NCBI GenBank assembly: GCA_964595455.1
Contig: CAZQQL010000002.1
Span: forward strand, 1 to 64,000
Length of the DNA stretch: 64,000 bases
From: DAOUEG01 sp964595455
GTDB taxonomy: Bacteria; Chloroflexota; Dehalococcoidia; Dehalococcoidales; RBG-16-60-22
Reading direction: 5' to 3'
Below the pieces are notes generated by a model. The model saw only the letters and a list, made by a program, of their open reading frames with translations, ran no database searches and was not told where the DNA came from. Below, in pieces: positions 1 to 8,505 of this stretch; the first letter of the stretch is position 1, and the number at the start of each line of letters is the position of its first letter. The position numbers and the translations under genes are program-made.

Positions 1-20
1 GCTGACGGGTGTCCCTGTGA

Positions 21-50
21 TTGACACTCCTCGCGGGTAGATGCTATCAT
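21..50 (+). promoter_or_regulatory. Sigma-70 type promoter of the tRNA gene
   Basis: A perfect TTGACA box (21-26) and TATCAT (45-50) are separated by 18 bases, and the tRNA begins 10 bases further on. Spacing and position fit a promoter for the tRNA. Seen directly; use in vivo is inferred. Confidence 0.75.
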
Positions 51-60
51 TTTAGGTGCT

Positions 61-135
61 GGCGGCGTAGCTCAGCGGTAGAGCAGGGGACTCATAAGCC
101 CTTGGTCACTAGTTCAAATCTAGTCGCCGCCACCA
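61..135 (+). tRNA. tRNA with CAT anticodon (elongator Met, possibly Ile2)
   Basis: The acceptor stem GGCGGCG pairs with CGCCGCC, followed by discriminator A and an encoded CCA end (133-135). The D arm (GCTC/GAGC), anticodon loop CTCATAA and T arm (ACTAG TTCAAAT CTAGT) are all present. The anticodon is CAT. The first acceptor pair is a normal G-C pair, so it is not the initiator tRNA. A CAT anticodon can also be a lysidine-modified tRNA-Ile, which sequence alone does not exclude. The last anticodon-stem pair is an A-G mismatch. Confidence 0.93.
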
Positions 136-271
136 GGTTTTTCTTGTTTTCTTAATAGTTTATGCAGGTGAGACTGCGTTTTAAAATAGTCCTGACACTA
201 TTCCTGCCAACCGGCGGACTTATCAAGTTTACATCCCAACTAAAAATATCAAAAGCATTGAAGGAGCATCA

Positions 272-643
272 ATGAAGCGCACACTGACAATGGTCCTTAT
301 CACACTGGCGGTACTATCGGTCCTGTTTACCGGCTGCTCGAATGAAAAGTACGAGGCTGAAAAAAGAGCCGTGGATGACATCAATGATATCTGGGGTTAT
401 GAAGAACAGGCGGTGAGGGCGGATACCCAGCAAATACATGATAGTACCAGTGAAAGCCACAGAATGATGGCGATCATGATCCTCAACGGGGCCGGCCGGG
501 ACACCAACCTCGAGAGCTATGATGCGGTATACCTGGTGGACCTGAAAACCGAGGACGACAAGTATGAAGGCAGAGTCGTCGTCGTGGTCAAGGATGACAA
601 GAAAGAGACGATAATCCCGCAGACGATCAAAGACGGCCAGTAA
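272..643 (+). CDS. Small predicted lipoprotein of unknown function
   Basis: The 123-residue product starts with a short basic N-end (MKRT), a hydrophobic stretch and a lipobox ending LFTGC at about residues 18-22, so it should be exported, cleaved before Cys22 and lipid-anchored. The mature part is acidic and charged, with no domain I recognise; its second half looks like a small beta-rich fold (YLVDLKTEDDKYEGRVVVVV). A clear ribosome site (GAAGGAG) lies 6 bases before the ATG. It stands alone, ending just before a hairpin terminator. Export and anchoring are well supported; the role is unknown. Confidence 0.8.
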   Translation: MKRTLTMVLITLAVLSVLFTGCSNEKYEAEKRAVDDINDIWGYEEQAVRADTQQIHDSTSESHRMMAIMILNGAGRDTNLESYDAVYLVDLKTEDDKYEGRVVVVVKDDKKETIIPQTIKDGQ

Positions 644-671
644 CAAACCTGTTTACCGATATCTGACCGGG

Positions 672-707
672 ACTCCCACGAGAAACTGCTTGTGGGAGTT
701 CTTTTTT
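672..707 (+). terminator. Rho-independent terminator of the lipoprotein gene
   Basis: The arms ACTCCCAC (672-679) and GTGGGAGT (692-699) form a perfect 8-bp stem with a 12-base loop, followed by a T tract (702-707). It lies 29 bases after the stop codon. Confidence 0.9.
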
Positions 708-728
708 AGCCGGCGAAGAACTCTATTC

Positions 729-1184
729 TTATTTTTGGGAATGACTCACGAGGTTAGTAACCAGTTGAACGACAAAAAGACATAGCATAACGAGTCCCCA
801 TGTCAGGGAAGCCTTCCATGGCATTACCACGAACCCGTAATTCATCGCATAGTAAAGAGCCAAATACGGAACGACCAATTTCCAGTGTTTCTTCATATTC
901 TCTCGGAAATCAGATTTCAAAACATAGTCAGATAGCCATTCAATGAACAAGAAACCTATAAATATCCCGAGGAAAATACTGTATCGTATTGATTCTTCTT
1001 CTTGTAAGACCAGAATAATTCCGTAAACGGCAGGTATCCCAAGAAGCAAATATACCCATCCAAAACGGCGCACAAGGTCCAGCCTTCTTTTCCTGATCAG
1101 GAAAATAACTATCAGTAAAAGACTATTGATTAAACCTAAAATGAAGAAAAACTGTTCTATCGTCTTTCCTGGTCTCCTGTTCAC
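729..1184 (-). CDS. Small integral membrane protein, unknown
   Basis: This 151-residue protein is mostly hydrophobic, with about four or five membrane helices (around residues 11-29, 44-60, 70-86, 104-120 and 127-145) separated by short basic loops (RKRRLDLVRR, KKHW). No family is recognised. The start is a GTG without a good ribosome site. A possible -10 box (CATTAT) lies 7 bases before the GTG, as expected for a leaderless transcript, although its -35 box is weak. Base composition is more AT-rich than the neighbouring glycosidase. The coding call rests on length and a plausible membrane topology. Confidence 0.6.
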   Translation of the reverse strand: MNRRPGKTIEQFFFILGLINSLLLIVIFLIRKRRLDLVRRFGWVYLLLGIPAVYGIILVLQEEESIRYSIFLGIFIGFLFIEWLSDYVLKSDFRENMKKHWKLVVPYLALYYAMNYGFVVMPWKASLTWGLVMLCLFVVQLVTNLVSHSQK

Positions 1185-1312
1185 ATTTCATATAATGCAT
1201 GTCTGCTGGTACAACGTTGGTCATTGGCATCGCCTCTAGTGATATAGCCTCTATTAGAATGTTCAGCCTTTATTTTATACTTTTTACAAGAGGTTATGCT
1301 ATAAAGATAAGT

Positions 1313-2608
1313 ATGAAACGGCTTGGCTTGGTCGCGCTGGTACTGATTTCCTTGATGGACATGGCTTGTGCCGGGCAGGTATCGACCACCGTCACTGTTG
1401 AACCTTCACCATATCAGAAGCCGTCTTACGATAAGTTCTCTCTCTGGACGGGCCCAACCCAGCTCCGCGGGGCCAACATCTACCAGCGTGTACTCTACCT
1501 TGAAGACTGGGACGATGCCGAAGTCTGGGGCCAAGGCCCGCTCGGTCCGGCCTATACACAGGAAGACTTCGACCTTCTCTCTGAGGCGGGCGCCAACTTT
1601 ATCGTTCTGTCCCACCCCGGCCTGTTCGACGACCAGCCCCCGTATGGACTGAACCTGGACGTGCAGGACAACCTCGATAGATATATCGAGATGGCTGAAA
1701 AGGCCGGGCTGTTCGTCGTGATCGCATTCCGGACCGGGCCCGGCAGGAGCGAGTTCACCTTCTTCGGTATCGGTTCCGATGATGAATTCGTCAAGGGCCA
1801 GATGAACGACCAGGTCTGGAAAGACCGGAAAGCCCAGGACAAATGGGTGGAGATGTGGCGTTACACGGCCTCAAGGTACCGTTACCATCCCGCGGTCATC
1901 GGGTATGAGTTGATGGTGGAGCCGAACTCCAACGGCGTCTGGCTGGAAGCATGGGGACCGGAAGAGTTCTACCCGGAATACGCCGGGACGCTGTATGACT
2001 GGAACCAGCTTTATCCCCGGATCACGACCGCGATACGGGATGTCGATGACGATACGCCGATACTCATCGGAGGACTTGGCTGGAGCGCGGTTGAGTGGCT
2101 GCCATTCTTAGAACCGACGGAGGATTCCCGGACGGTCTACACGGTGCACCAGTACGCCCCGCAGGAGCAGTACACGCACCAGATCGAGGATGAGTCCGGG
2201 CTGCTGCCGAACGGCTATCCCGGCAGGTTCGACACCAATGACGACGGCGACGACGAAGATTTCAACGAGGCATGGCTGCGTGACCTCCTCGAAACGGCAA
2301 AACAATTCAAAGATAAATACGATGTACCGGTAGCGGTGACCGAGTACGGCTGCGTAAGCTGGGAGCCGGGGGCCGGGCAATTCCTCGACGATGAAATGGC
2401 CCTGTTCGAGGAACTGGGGCTGAACTACGCTCTCTGGTCGTGGCAGCCGGTCTCAGAGGAATACAACAGGATACAGAACAAGATGAACTACACCCTCGGC
2501 GCCGATCCCGATAACCTTGTTGAAGGGGACTGGGACCTGTTCCTGATGATAAAGGACTATTGGAGCAGGAATGAGATAGGGTTATTGGAGGTTTATCTGC
2601 CTGATTAG
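1313..2608 (+). CDS. Glycoside hydrolase family 5-like (cellulase-type) exported protein
   Basis: The 431-residue product has an N-terminal export signal (MKRLGLVALVLISLM) ending near a Cys (MACAG), perhaps a poor lipobox. The body reads as a GH5/clan-A TIM barrel: LRGANIYQR early, the putative acid/base Glu in VEPNSNG (about residue 202), a HQYAPQ segment with the usual histidine, and the nucleophile Glu in VTEYGC (about 345). Family knowledge gives beta-glycan or related glycoside hydrolysis outside the membrane; the substrate is unknown. The frame stays open upstream to a codon at 1199, but the signal peptide places the start at 1313. Neighbours do not suggest an operon. Confidence 0.75.
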   Translation: MKRLGLVALVLISLMDMACAGQVSTTVTVEPSPYQKPSYDKFSLWTGPTQLRGANIYQRVLYLEDWDDAEVWGQGPLGPAYTQEDFDLLSEAGANFIVLSHPGLFDDQPPYGLNLDVQDNLDRYIEMAEKAGLFVVIAFRTGPGRSEFTFFGIGSDDEFVKGQMNDQVWKDRKAQDKWVEMWRYTASRYRYHPAVIGYELMVEPNSNGVWLEAWGPEEFYPEYAGTLYDWNQLYPRITTAIRDVDDDTPILIGGLGWSAVEWLPFLEPTEDSRTVYTVHQYAPQEQYTHQIEDESGLLPNGYPGRFDTNDDGDDEDFNEAWLRDLLETAKQFKDKYDVPVAVTEYGCVSWEPGAGQFLDDEMALFEELGLNYALWSWQPVSEEYNRIQNKMNYTLGADPDNLVEGDWDLFLMIKDYWSRNEIGLLEVYLPD

Positions 2609-2663
2609 TCTAGATCCAGATGGTCTCTCATAGCGGTTCAGGAATTAGGGGTTACGGTCGTTA

Positions 2664-3350
2664 TTAGGGCCACCAATTATCAAATGGTATATAGTATTTG
2701 ACTCCTACAGCCTCTAGTAGACGATGGTTCACATTTCTTGGAGCCATCAGATATACCCATACACCTTTTGTTCTCAAACTTTGGATTAAGTCAATGTAGT
2801 CACCGTCCGAAGCGATGAGTACGAAAATAGTATCTTGAGGTTCCTGGTTACAATCACTCCATGCTTGCGAGTCGAGTTCTTTGTCGATATTGGAATTGAA
2901 TATCTGGGGACGCCATCCAAATTTTGACAATTCGCTTATTGCATGCGACTGGAAAGAACTCGCGAATACTTTTAACAAGTAAGAATGAGTTGTGGGAAAC
3001 GTTTGTTGAAGGAGGTCTTTGATAGACGAGCCCTTTTGATTAGCATTAAGAAATGTCCAACCTTGATTCTGAAAATCCCAGAATCCGATTAATCTTGACC
3101 GGCCCTGTTTCATTTCAATCTCCTTCAACATGAAAAAATCAGGCTCAATATGGTTTTCCACCGCTAACGAATAAATGGCTGAAAGTGAGTCTAGATCGGG
3201 TTTTACTTTACCCAATTCCCATCGTGAGATAGCGGTTTTTGTTACCCCTAATTCTTGGGCGAACTTTTCTTGAGTAAGATGCAACTGATTTCGGATTTTG
3301 GATATACTAGCTTGGTCAAATACATACTTTCTTTTTTTTATAGGTGTCAT
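2664..3350 (-). CDS. HTH (Xre) - NYN/LabA-like nuclease-fold fusion protein
   Basis: Residues about 14-70 form an Xre-type helix-turn-helix (IRNQLHLTQEKFAQELGVTK then AISRWELGKVKPD). Residues about 90-228 look like a NYN/LabA (PIN-like) domain: the first acidic site FWDFQNQG, and a second IASDGDYIDLI followed by KGVWVYLMAP, as in LabA/DUF88 proteins. NYN domains are generally metal-dependent RNases, so a DNA-binding regulator fused to an RNase-like domain is suggested. It is transcribed divergently from the MATE gene through overlapping promoters. The start ATG is weakly preceded by AGGAAG. Family assignment is by motif reading. Confidence 0.72.
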   Translation of the reverse strand: MTPIKKRKYVFDQASISKIRNQLHLTQEKFAQELGVTKTAISRWELGKVKPDLDSLSAIYSLAVENHIEPDFFMLKEIEMKQGRSRLIGFWDFQNQGWTFLNANQKGSSIKDLLQQTFPTTHSYLLKVFASSFQSHAISELSKFGWRPQIFNSNIDKELDSQAWSDCNQEPQDTIFVLIASDGDYIDLIQSLRTKGVWVYLMAPRNVNHRLLEAVGVKYYIPFDNWWP

Positions 3351-3368
3351 ATTCTATTCTTCCTAGCC

Positions 3369-3405
3369 TTGACAACATTATGGACTATATTGTAATCTGT
3401 GTCAA
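3369..3405. promoter_or_regulatory. Face-to-face divergent promoters
   Basis: On the plus strand TTGACA (3369-3374) is followed after 16 bases by TGTAAT (3391-3396), pointing to the MATE gene. On the minus strand TTGACA (3405-3400) is followed after 17 bases by CATAAT (3382-3377), pointing to the HTH-NYN gene. The two promoters occupy the same 37 bases, so polymerases would compete and the transcripts overlap at their 5' ends. Confidence 0.6.
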
Positions 3406-3452
3406 TCCTATATGATGATAAAAAAGGTACTTAATGATGACAAGTGGATTGT

Positions 3453-4820
3453 ATGAGATCGATTAGTGGTCTTCTCAAGCAGTGGGACTGGGCGTTGTTC
3501 GGTCTCATCTTCCTGTATATGGCCCTGCCTCAGTTCTACCGCTCCTACAGCGTTTACCTCATCGGTAACGCGATACCGGACACCAATGCCCTTGCTACCG
3601 TAGCCCAATGGCAGTTCATTGAACTGCTCTTGGAGATTATCTAGGAGACATTCGTCCTGGCTATCTTCTTCTTTGTTGGCAGGGGGCTGCAAAATAAGGA
3701 AGGACCGGGTTCTCCCATTCGCACGTCTCTTTCCTCAATCCTCGTTTTTTCCTTTGTGATTGCGGGAATCCTCTTTTTCACTTCCGGCAACTTTGTTGAC
3801 ATTATCGGGACACCCGAGGCTATCCGGGAAACCACATCTGTTTTTCTCAAGATCAAATCAGCCGGTGTACCGATTACGCTACTGAGCATGGCCTTGGTTA
3901 TCATTGTTGAGACTATCAATCATAAGCGGATAATCCTAACCTTAGCCATCCTGCAGGTCGTGTATCGTTTTATCCTGGACAGCCTTTTTTATGGCGGATA
4001 CTCATTCTCACTGGATTTGGGTGTACTTGGGGTTGGTTGGGCGGACCTTGGCGCCAGCCTGGCCTTATTGATAACAGCCATAATCTTGATCCGTAAAAAA
4101 TTATTCCAGGGCGTTACCGGTCTGAAATCGTTTTTCGCCTTCAAGGATCTGAAGACCTATCTTGGCGTTGGGGGATGGTCTGGGCTGGACAGCATGGTCA
4201 GGAACTTTGCTTATTTTTTTATGGTGATAAGGCTCCTTAACTTGCTTGGAGAAGACTCTATCGGCGGCTATTATCTAGCTATGCACATCTTCTGGAGTTT
4301 CCTGCTGGTCCCGATACTGGCCCTCTCCGAGAGTTCCCGAGTGTTGATTGCCAATCACTCAAAGGATATCACCAAAGTCCGGAAACTGTGGTACTCGTCC
4401 ATGGTCATCGGCGGACTGATTCTGGTGCTCTGGATGGTCTTTTTGCCATTCTGGAATACTGTAGCCAGTTTGCTTAACACCAATGCGGAAGTGGTGAGAT
4501 TATCCGGAGAAGCAATGGGCCTACTGATAGTTCCCTACATCCTTCTGGCGCTCAATACAGTCACGGACAGCATCTTCTACGGGGTGGGTAAAACTAAATA
4601 CCAGGCTTACCAGGCTATCCTCACCAACGGGACGGTGTATGTGGCAGCCTTTCTTCTTTATTTAACGGATATCTGGACACCAACATTCACGTCGATAATG
4701 ATCCTCTTCGGGGCTGGAATCATAGTGGACTCTGTGCTGACCGTCTATTTCGCCATGCGTGTGTTGTTTCAGAAACCTCAGCGAAATACCGGGAGAGTTG
4801 AACTAGCACCTTCGGCATAA
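3453..4820 (+). pseudogene. MATE-family efflux transporter interrupted by an in-frame TAG
   Basis: The reading frame from ATG 3453 to 4820 would encode about 455 residues, the usual MATE length, with about twelve hydrophobic helices. A single TAG at 3642-3644 cuts it after 63 residues (WQFIELLLEII, then ETFVLAIFFFVG). The frame stays open on both sides, so one C-to-T change from CAG (Gln) explains it. MATE proteins export drugs or metabolites using Na+ or H+ gradients. An internal ATG at 3756 could only make an N-truncated protein lacking the first helices. Other genes in the window end in TAG, so routine readthrough is unlikely. A base-call error remains possible. Confidence 0.75.
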
Positions 4821-4956
4821 CTCTCACTCTCCGTAAACCCCAAACCAAGCCTAGCAGTACCCGTTAGACCAGCAAGTATGTTCATCTATTGCCCTCATCC
4901 GCCCGCGCCGATATACTCCAAACACAATCACGAGAACAACCGTGGAGGTAAGGGCA

Positions 4957-5151
4957 ATGAACAAGGACGTACTCATGGGCAACTGGAAGCAACTGAAAGG
5001 GAAAGCCTGGGAAGAATGGGGTAAACTGACCGATGATGACCTCGACCAGATCAACGGCAACTACGAGCAGTTAGTCGGGAAGGTACAGGAAAGGTACGGC
5101 CTCGAGAGGGATGAGGCCCGTAAAAAGGTGGATGACTGGCAGAACCGCTAG
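4957..5151 (+). CDS. CsbD family stress-associated small protein
   Basis: This 64-residue protein has the CsbD pattern: MNKDVLMGNWKQLKGKAWEE, then WGKLTDDDLDQINGN, ending in a charged helix with YGLERDEARKKVDDW. CsbD-like proteins are small hydrophilic cytoplasmic proteins induced by general stress; their biochemical role is not known. ATG 4957 is chosen over the GTG at 4942 because GGAGG sits 8 bases upstream and the family begins here. It is monocistronic, followed immediately by a convergent gene. Confidence 0.9.
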   Translation: MNKDVLMGNWKQLKGKAWEEWGKLTDDDLDQINGNYEQLVGKVQERYGLERDEARKKVDDWQNR

Positions 5152-5164
5152 TCAAGGCGTCAGG

Positions 5165-5890
5165 TTAGAACTGGGACAATAATCGGCCGCAGCCCTCTAT
5201 CCGGTCTTTAATCCCGGCAAGCCGGAGCATGTTCCACAGCGTTGCCTGGTTGCTGGTGATGACCGGCTTACCCAGGTCCGTTTCCAGGCTCTCGATAATT
5301 TCAAGCGTGTGCAGGCTGGTGCAGCTGATGAACAGGGCCTGGCTCTCCGGCGTATCCACCTCCATGGCCAACTCCCGGAGCATCTCTCTGGAAACTCGGT
5401 GTATCTCGAACCCGCCAAGGTCCAGCCACTTGGCTTTGAGGACTTCGATGCCGTTGTCCTCGACGAATTTAACCGCCACTTTCGCCACTTCTTCCAGGTA
5501 GGGCATGGCGATGGATACACGCTCGATTCCCATTCTCTTCAGCGCTTCGATGACGGAGGTGGATGTCGTCGTCGCCGGGACGTCGGTCACCGACTTGATC
5601 TTCTCGATAAGTTCCAGGTCGTACTTGTACCCGCCGATGAAGCTGGTGCCCGTCCCGGTCATCGCCACGACGCTCGGCCTGGCGTCCATCAGCAGCTTCG
5701 TCGCGTCGATGATGTAGTCCGCCGCCTTGAACACGTCTTCGAGTCCGTTCGGCTTGCGTATGTCGCCCCCGAACTTGTACCGGTGGTAGTGGCAACTGAC
5801 CCCTTCCGGGACCGCCATCTCGAATTCCGGCTCCGTTACGATGTTCCCTGACGGTACGAGGACTCCCAGCCTGGCTCGCCATCCGTACAT
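5165..5890 (-). CDS. Maleate isomerase / arylmalonate decarboxylase family protein
   Basis: The 241-residue protein matches the Asp/Glu racemase superfamily branch holding maleate cis-trans isomerase and arylmalonate decarboxylase: GVLVPSGNIVTEPEF at the N-end, VVAMTGTGTSF in the first half and LFISCTSLHT in the second. The superfamily usually has two active-site Cys, one per half. Here the first site is Thr/Gly and only the second Cys remains, as in arylmalonate decarboxylase. A decarboxylase-like or related C-C chemistry is therefore possible, but the substrate is unknown. AAGGAG lies before the ATG. It is monocistronic and opens the catabolic region. Confidence 0.78.
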   Translation of the reverse strand: MYGWRARLGVLVPSGNIVTEPEFEMAVPEGVSCHYHRYKFGGDIRKPNGLEDVFKAADYIIDATKLLMDARPSVVAMTGTGTSFIGGYKYDLELIEKIKSVTDVPATTTSTSVIEALKRMGIERVSIAMPYLEEVAKVAVKFVEDNGIEVLKAKWLDLGGFEIHRVSREMLRELAMEVDTPESQALFISCTSLHTLEIIESLETDLGKPVITSNQATLWNMLRLAGIKDRIEGCGRLLSQF

Positions 5891-5993
5891 TGACTGTCTC
5901 CTTGTGCTTGTCGACGCGTTGAGTTCGTGGTCGTCTGGTTGGCCTTTCCTTCGTGTGATAAACTAACTAGTAACGGTACCAGGGAGGAAGGCT

Positions 5994-6170
5994 ATGTCAC
6001 CGAACGCTAAAAGGGCTCTGATCACTCTGCTAGGAGGCGCTGGTGTCGTCGTCCTTCTGATAGGACTGTTCACTGACGCCTACGGTTTCTGGGTCGGGAT
6101 CATTGGGGCGATAGCTATCTGGATAGTGACCGGAGCGGTTTCCACCTGGCTCGGAACGAATCAAAAATAG
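5994..6170 (+). CDS. 58-residue two-helix membrane protein
   Basis: A short frame starts at ATG 5994 after a strong ribosome site (GGGAGGAAGGCT) and ends at TAG 6168-6170. The product has a short basic start (MSPNAKRA), a hydrophobic helix (LITLLGGAGVVVLLIGLF), a Thr-Asp-Ala-Tyr-Gly turn and a second helix (FWVGIIGAIAIWIVTGAV). A strong terminator follows about 50 bases later. The site, terminator and amphipathic layout together support a real gene. Function is unknown. Confidence 0.68.
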   Translation: MSPNAKRALITLLGGAGVVVLLIGLFTDAYGFWVGIIGAIAIWIVTGAVSTWLGTNQK

Positions 6171-6219
6171 TGCCGGTTATCGTCACAAACTCCTTGATGT
6201 CGTTGCCCCTGTTTTCATG

Positions 6220-6250
6220 AACCGGGCGGGATTTCCCGCCCGGGTTTTAT
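6220..6250 (+). terminator. Rho-independent terminator
   Basis: CCGGGCGGG (6222-6230) pairs with CCCGCCCGG (6235-6243) around an ATTT loop and is followed by a TTTT-rich run (6245-6252). It ends the small membrane-protein transcript and lies just before the convergent ferredoxin gene. Confidence 0.85.
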
Positions 6251-6260
6251 TTCTGAACTA

Positions 6261-6563
6261 CTAATAAGTGTCCCGCATCACCTTGCCGGTGACCTTGTCC
6301 TTCCACGAGCCCCGCTGCTGTATCGGCCAGTTGAAGGAGATGGCTCCGGGAGTCGGGCAGTCATTGACACAGGTGCCGCAGTACCAGCACTCGTCGGGGT
6401 GCAGGATGATCGGTGGCTTCCCTTTCTGCGAGTTGGGGATGTACACGTCCACCGGGCAGACCTCGGTACAGATGTTGCAGCCTATGCAAACGGCGGGATC
6501 GAATGTCACCGGCGCGCTCGGGGTGGTTATGTTAGGCAGGGCGTTGAGCTGTATCTTTGCCAT
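6261..6563 (-). CDS. Ferredoxin-type electron-transfer subunit with two 4Fe-4S sites
   Basis: The 100-residue protein contains two cluster motifs: CIGCNICTEVCP (about residues 27-38) and CWYCGTCVNDCP (about 58-69). It resembles the small beta subunit of adenylylsulfate reductase-like complexes. It begins 10 bases after the stop codon of the flavoprotein gene on the same strand, with AAGGAG before its ATG, so the two are cotranscribed and almost certainly form a complex in which it passes electrons to or from the FAD. The physiological partner beyond that is unknown. Confidence 0.88.
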   Translation of the reverse strand: MAKIQLNALPNITTPSAPVTFDPAVCIGCNICTEVCPVDVYIPNSQKGKPPIILHPDECWYCGTCVNDCPTPGAISFNWPIQQRGSWKDKVTGKVMRDTY

Positions 6564-6573
6564 CGTTATCTCC

Positions 6574-8505
6574 TTATTTCCGCTGGTAGACGCCGGTGTA
6601 GTCCCGGTTGCGTGCTTCGTAATTGGCCTTCATGTCGCCCCAGAAGTCCATCGGCAGGAAACTGGTAGCGACCCTGTTGTCCTTCAGCTTGATGGCCAGG
6701 TACTTGTTCCATTCCGGCGGGTCGAGTTCCGGGTAGTCGATCCGGCGGAAGTTGAGGGCCACACTGCTGGCTTTCCGGGCCATTGACGCATGCATGACCA
6801 TCTGTGCGTGGGCCAGCATGCTGAGGTCTTCGATGCTCCGCATCAGCTTGTGCGGATCGAGGGAGTACAGCCTCGGCACGAACACTTCCTCTATCTCATC
6901 GAGCGCCTCGAGGCCGGTCTTCAGCAGCGATTCGGTCTTGTACTCCGAGCAGAAGTACTGCATCACCCGCGCGATGCCGGCGTTCAGTTCCTTCCATTCG
7001 ACGCCGCTGTCCCGCCTGATGGGGGCGTAGACCCGGTTTTTCTCCTTATCCACCTGTTCCCGTGAGACCTTGGGAGGCGCGATTTCCCGGGCGTACACGG
7101 ACGCCTTACGCCCGGCGTACCTCCCCGTGCAGGCGGCAAAACTGTGGTCGCCGTGGGAGAACAACTGCTCTCCGGCGGCGTAGAGGCCGTCCAGCGAGCA
7201 TTTCAGGTCCCAGTCGATGACCGGACCGCCGCCTCGCGCCGTCCGCCACTGCGAATGCGTCTCTCCCTCGATGAAGGAGTAATTCTGAAGAAGGTGCTTG
7301 CTCGGGTCGAACCCGGCCCGCTCGTAGGTGCTGGTGATGATCCTGGTTGTGGATTCCTCACCCAACATCAGCTTCCAGGTCGTTTTTCGCTCGATGTCCT
7401 TCATGGCGGGGAAATCGCCATAGAACGGGAGCGCCCATTCGCCCTTCAAGATACCCTGGCGGATGGCTTCCCGTACCTGCGGGGGCGGCCCCATCTCGCC
7501 GCCGTCCTCCCAACCCTGCATCGGCCACGGCAGCTTCTTCCCGTTGGCGTCCACCAGAGGGACGTTCTCGTAGCTGGCGTCCCCGGCGCCGCCGTACCAG
7601 GTGTGCTTGTAGCCGGTACCCAGCATCAGCGGGACGGTCTTTTCCATCATCACCAGGTCCGCGCCGGCCCTCCAGGCCATCGCCAGGCCGTCCCCGGTAG
7701 CCGTCCGGCTTCGGAACTGCTTGCTCCCGGCCCGTTCCGTATCGAGCATCCACATGTAAAAGTCGCCGGCGGCGGAAAGAATCGTCGCCTTGGCTTTGAA
7801 AATCAGGAATTCCCCGGTGCGGCTGTTAAGGCCGGTCGCCCCGACCACCCTGGCGCCCTGGACGCCGCCTTCATTCAGGAGGCTGGTGACCATGACGCGG
7901 TCGAATATCTGAACGCCCAGTCTCTGGCATTCTTTCTTCAGGAGCGGCTTGAAATTGGAGCCCCAGATGCGGATGACGAGGTTCATGGTCTGGTTCGGAT
8001 TGGTGCGCGGAGAGAACATGAACCTGGTATCTTCATGCCGGCCTTCCGCGCCGACGTATTCATCATCGGTGTCCCTGATCTTGCCGCCCATCTGCTCCAT
8101 CTCCAGCAGGGTATCGTAGCTCTCACGGCACGTTATCTGCGCCCCGATGCCGTTGCCGTACGGGGCTTTCATGGTCATTTTGGGTATGGCGGACATGGTC
8201 CCCGGGGTGCCGGCCATCACTTTGGCCCATTCGTCCGGGTTGACCTTGGAATGAGGATTGGCGGGACACTGGCACCAGTGGTCGCAGCCGGGACCGCCGG
8301 AACCGCTCCGGGCGGTATTGCTCTTTTCCGCCAGGACTACTTTTGCCCCGGTCCGCGCGGCGCTGATGGCCGCCCAGCAGCCGGCTATCCCTCCGCCGAT
8401 GACGAGGACGTCTGCTTCGACCTCCCTCTCGGCGTCGTAGTCGACCGGGTAGGGCCAGGGAGGAGCTTTCCCTTCATTGTTGTAATATTCGTGCCACTTG
8501 GTCAT
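6574..8505 (-). CDS. FAD-dependent oxidoreductase, fumarate reductase/AprA-like flavoprotein
   Basis: The 643-residue protein has the dinucleotide-binding fold ADVLVIGGGIAGCWAAISAA at about residues 31-50, then EKSNTARSGSGGPG, and a late FAD segment LDGLYAAGEQL followed by SFAACTGRYAGRKAS. Length and layout fit the fumarate reductase/succinate dehydrogenase flavoprotein superfamily, closest in style to AprA. With the downstream two-cluster ferredoxin it probably forms a two-subunit cytoplasmic oxidoreductase. The substrate is not evident: no other sulfate-reduction genes are present, so sulfite or adenylylsulfate chemistry is not claimed. GAGGAG precedes the ATG. Confidence 0.85.
   Translation of the reverse strand: MTKWHEYYNNEGKAPPWPYPVDYDAEREVEADVLVIGGGIAGCWAAISAARTGAKVVLAEKSNTARSGSGGPGCDHWCQCPANPHSKVNPDEWAKVMAGTPGTMSAIPKMTMKAPYGNGIGAQITCRESYDTLLEMEQMGGKIRDTDDEYVGAEGRHEDTRFMFSPRTNPNQTMNLVIRIWGSNFKPLLKKECQRLGVQIFDRVMVTSLLNEGGVQGARVVGATGLNSRTGEFLIFKAKATILSAAGDFYMWMLDTERAGSKQFRSRTATGDGLAMAWRAGADLVMMEKTVPLMLGTGYKHTWYGGAGDASYENVPLVDANGKKLPWPMQGWEDGGEMGPPPQVREAIRQGILKGEWALPFYGDFPAMKDIERKTTWKLMLGEESTTRIITSTYERAGFDPSKHLLQNYSFIEGETHSQWRTARGGGPVIDWDLKCSLDGLYAAGEQLFSHGDHSFAACTGRYAGRKASVYAREIAPPKVSREQVDKEKNRVYAPIRRDSGVEWKELNAGIARVMQYFCSEYKTESLLKTGLEALDEIEEVFVPRLYSLDPHKLMRSIEDLSMLAHAQMVMHASMARKASSVALNFRRIDYPELDPPEWNKYLAIKLKDNRVATSFLPMDFWGDMKANYEARNRDYTGVYQRK

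Noticed and set aside
6261..8505. Dissimilatory adenylylsulfate reductase (AprAB)
   Set aside because: The subunit layout is similar, but no sulfate-reduction partner genes are present and the assignment at enzyme level is not supported by sequence reading alone.
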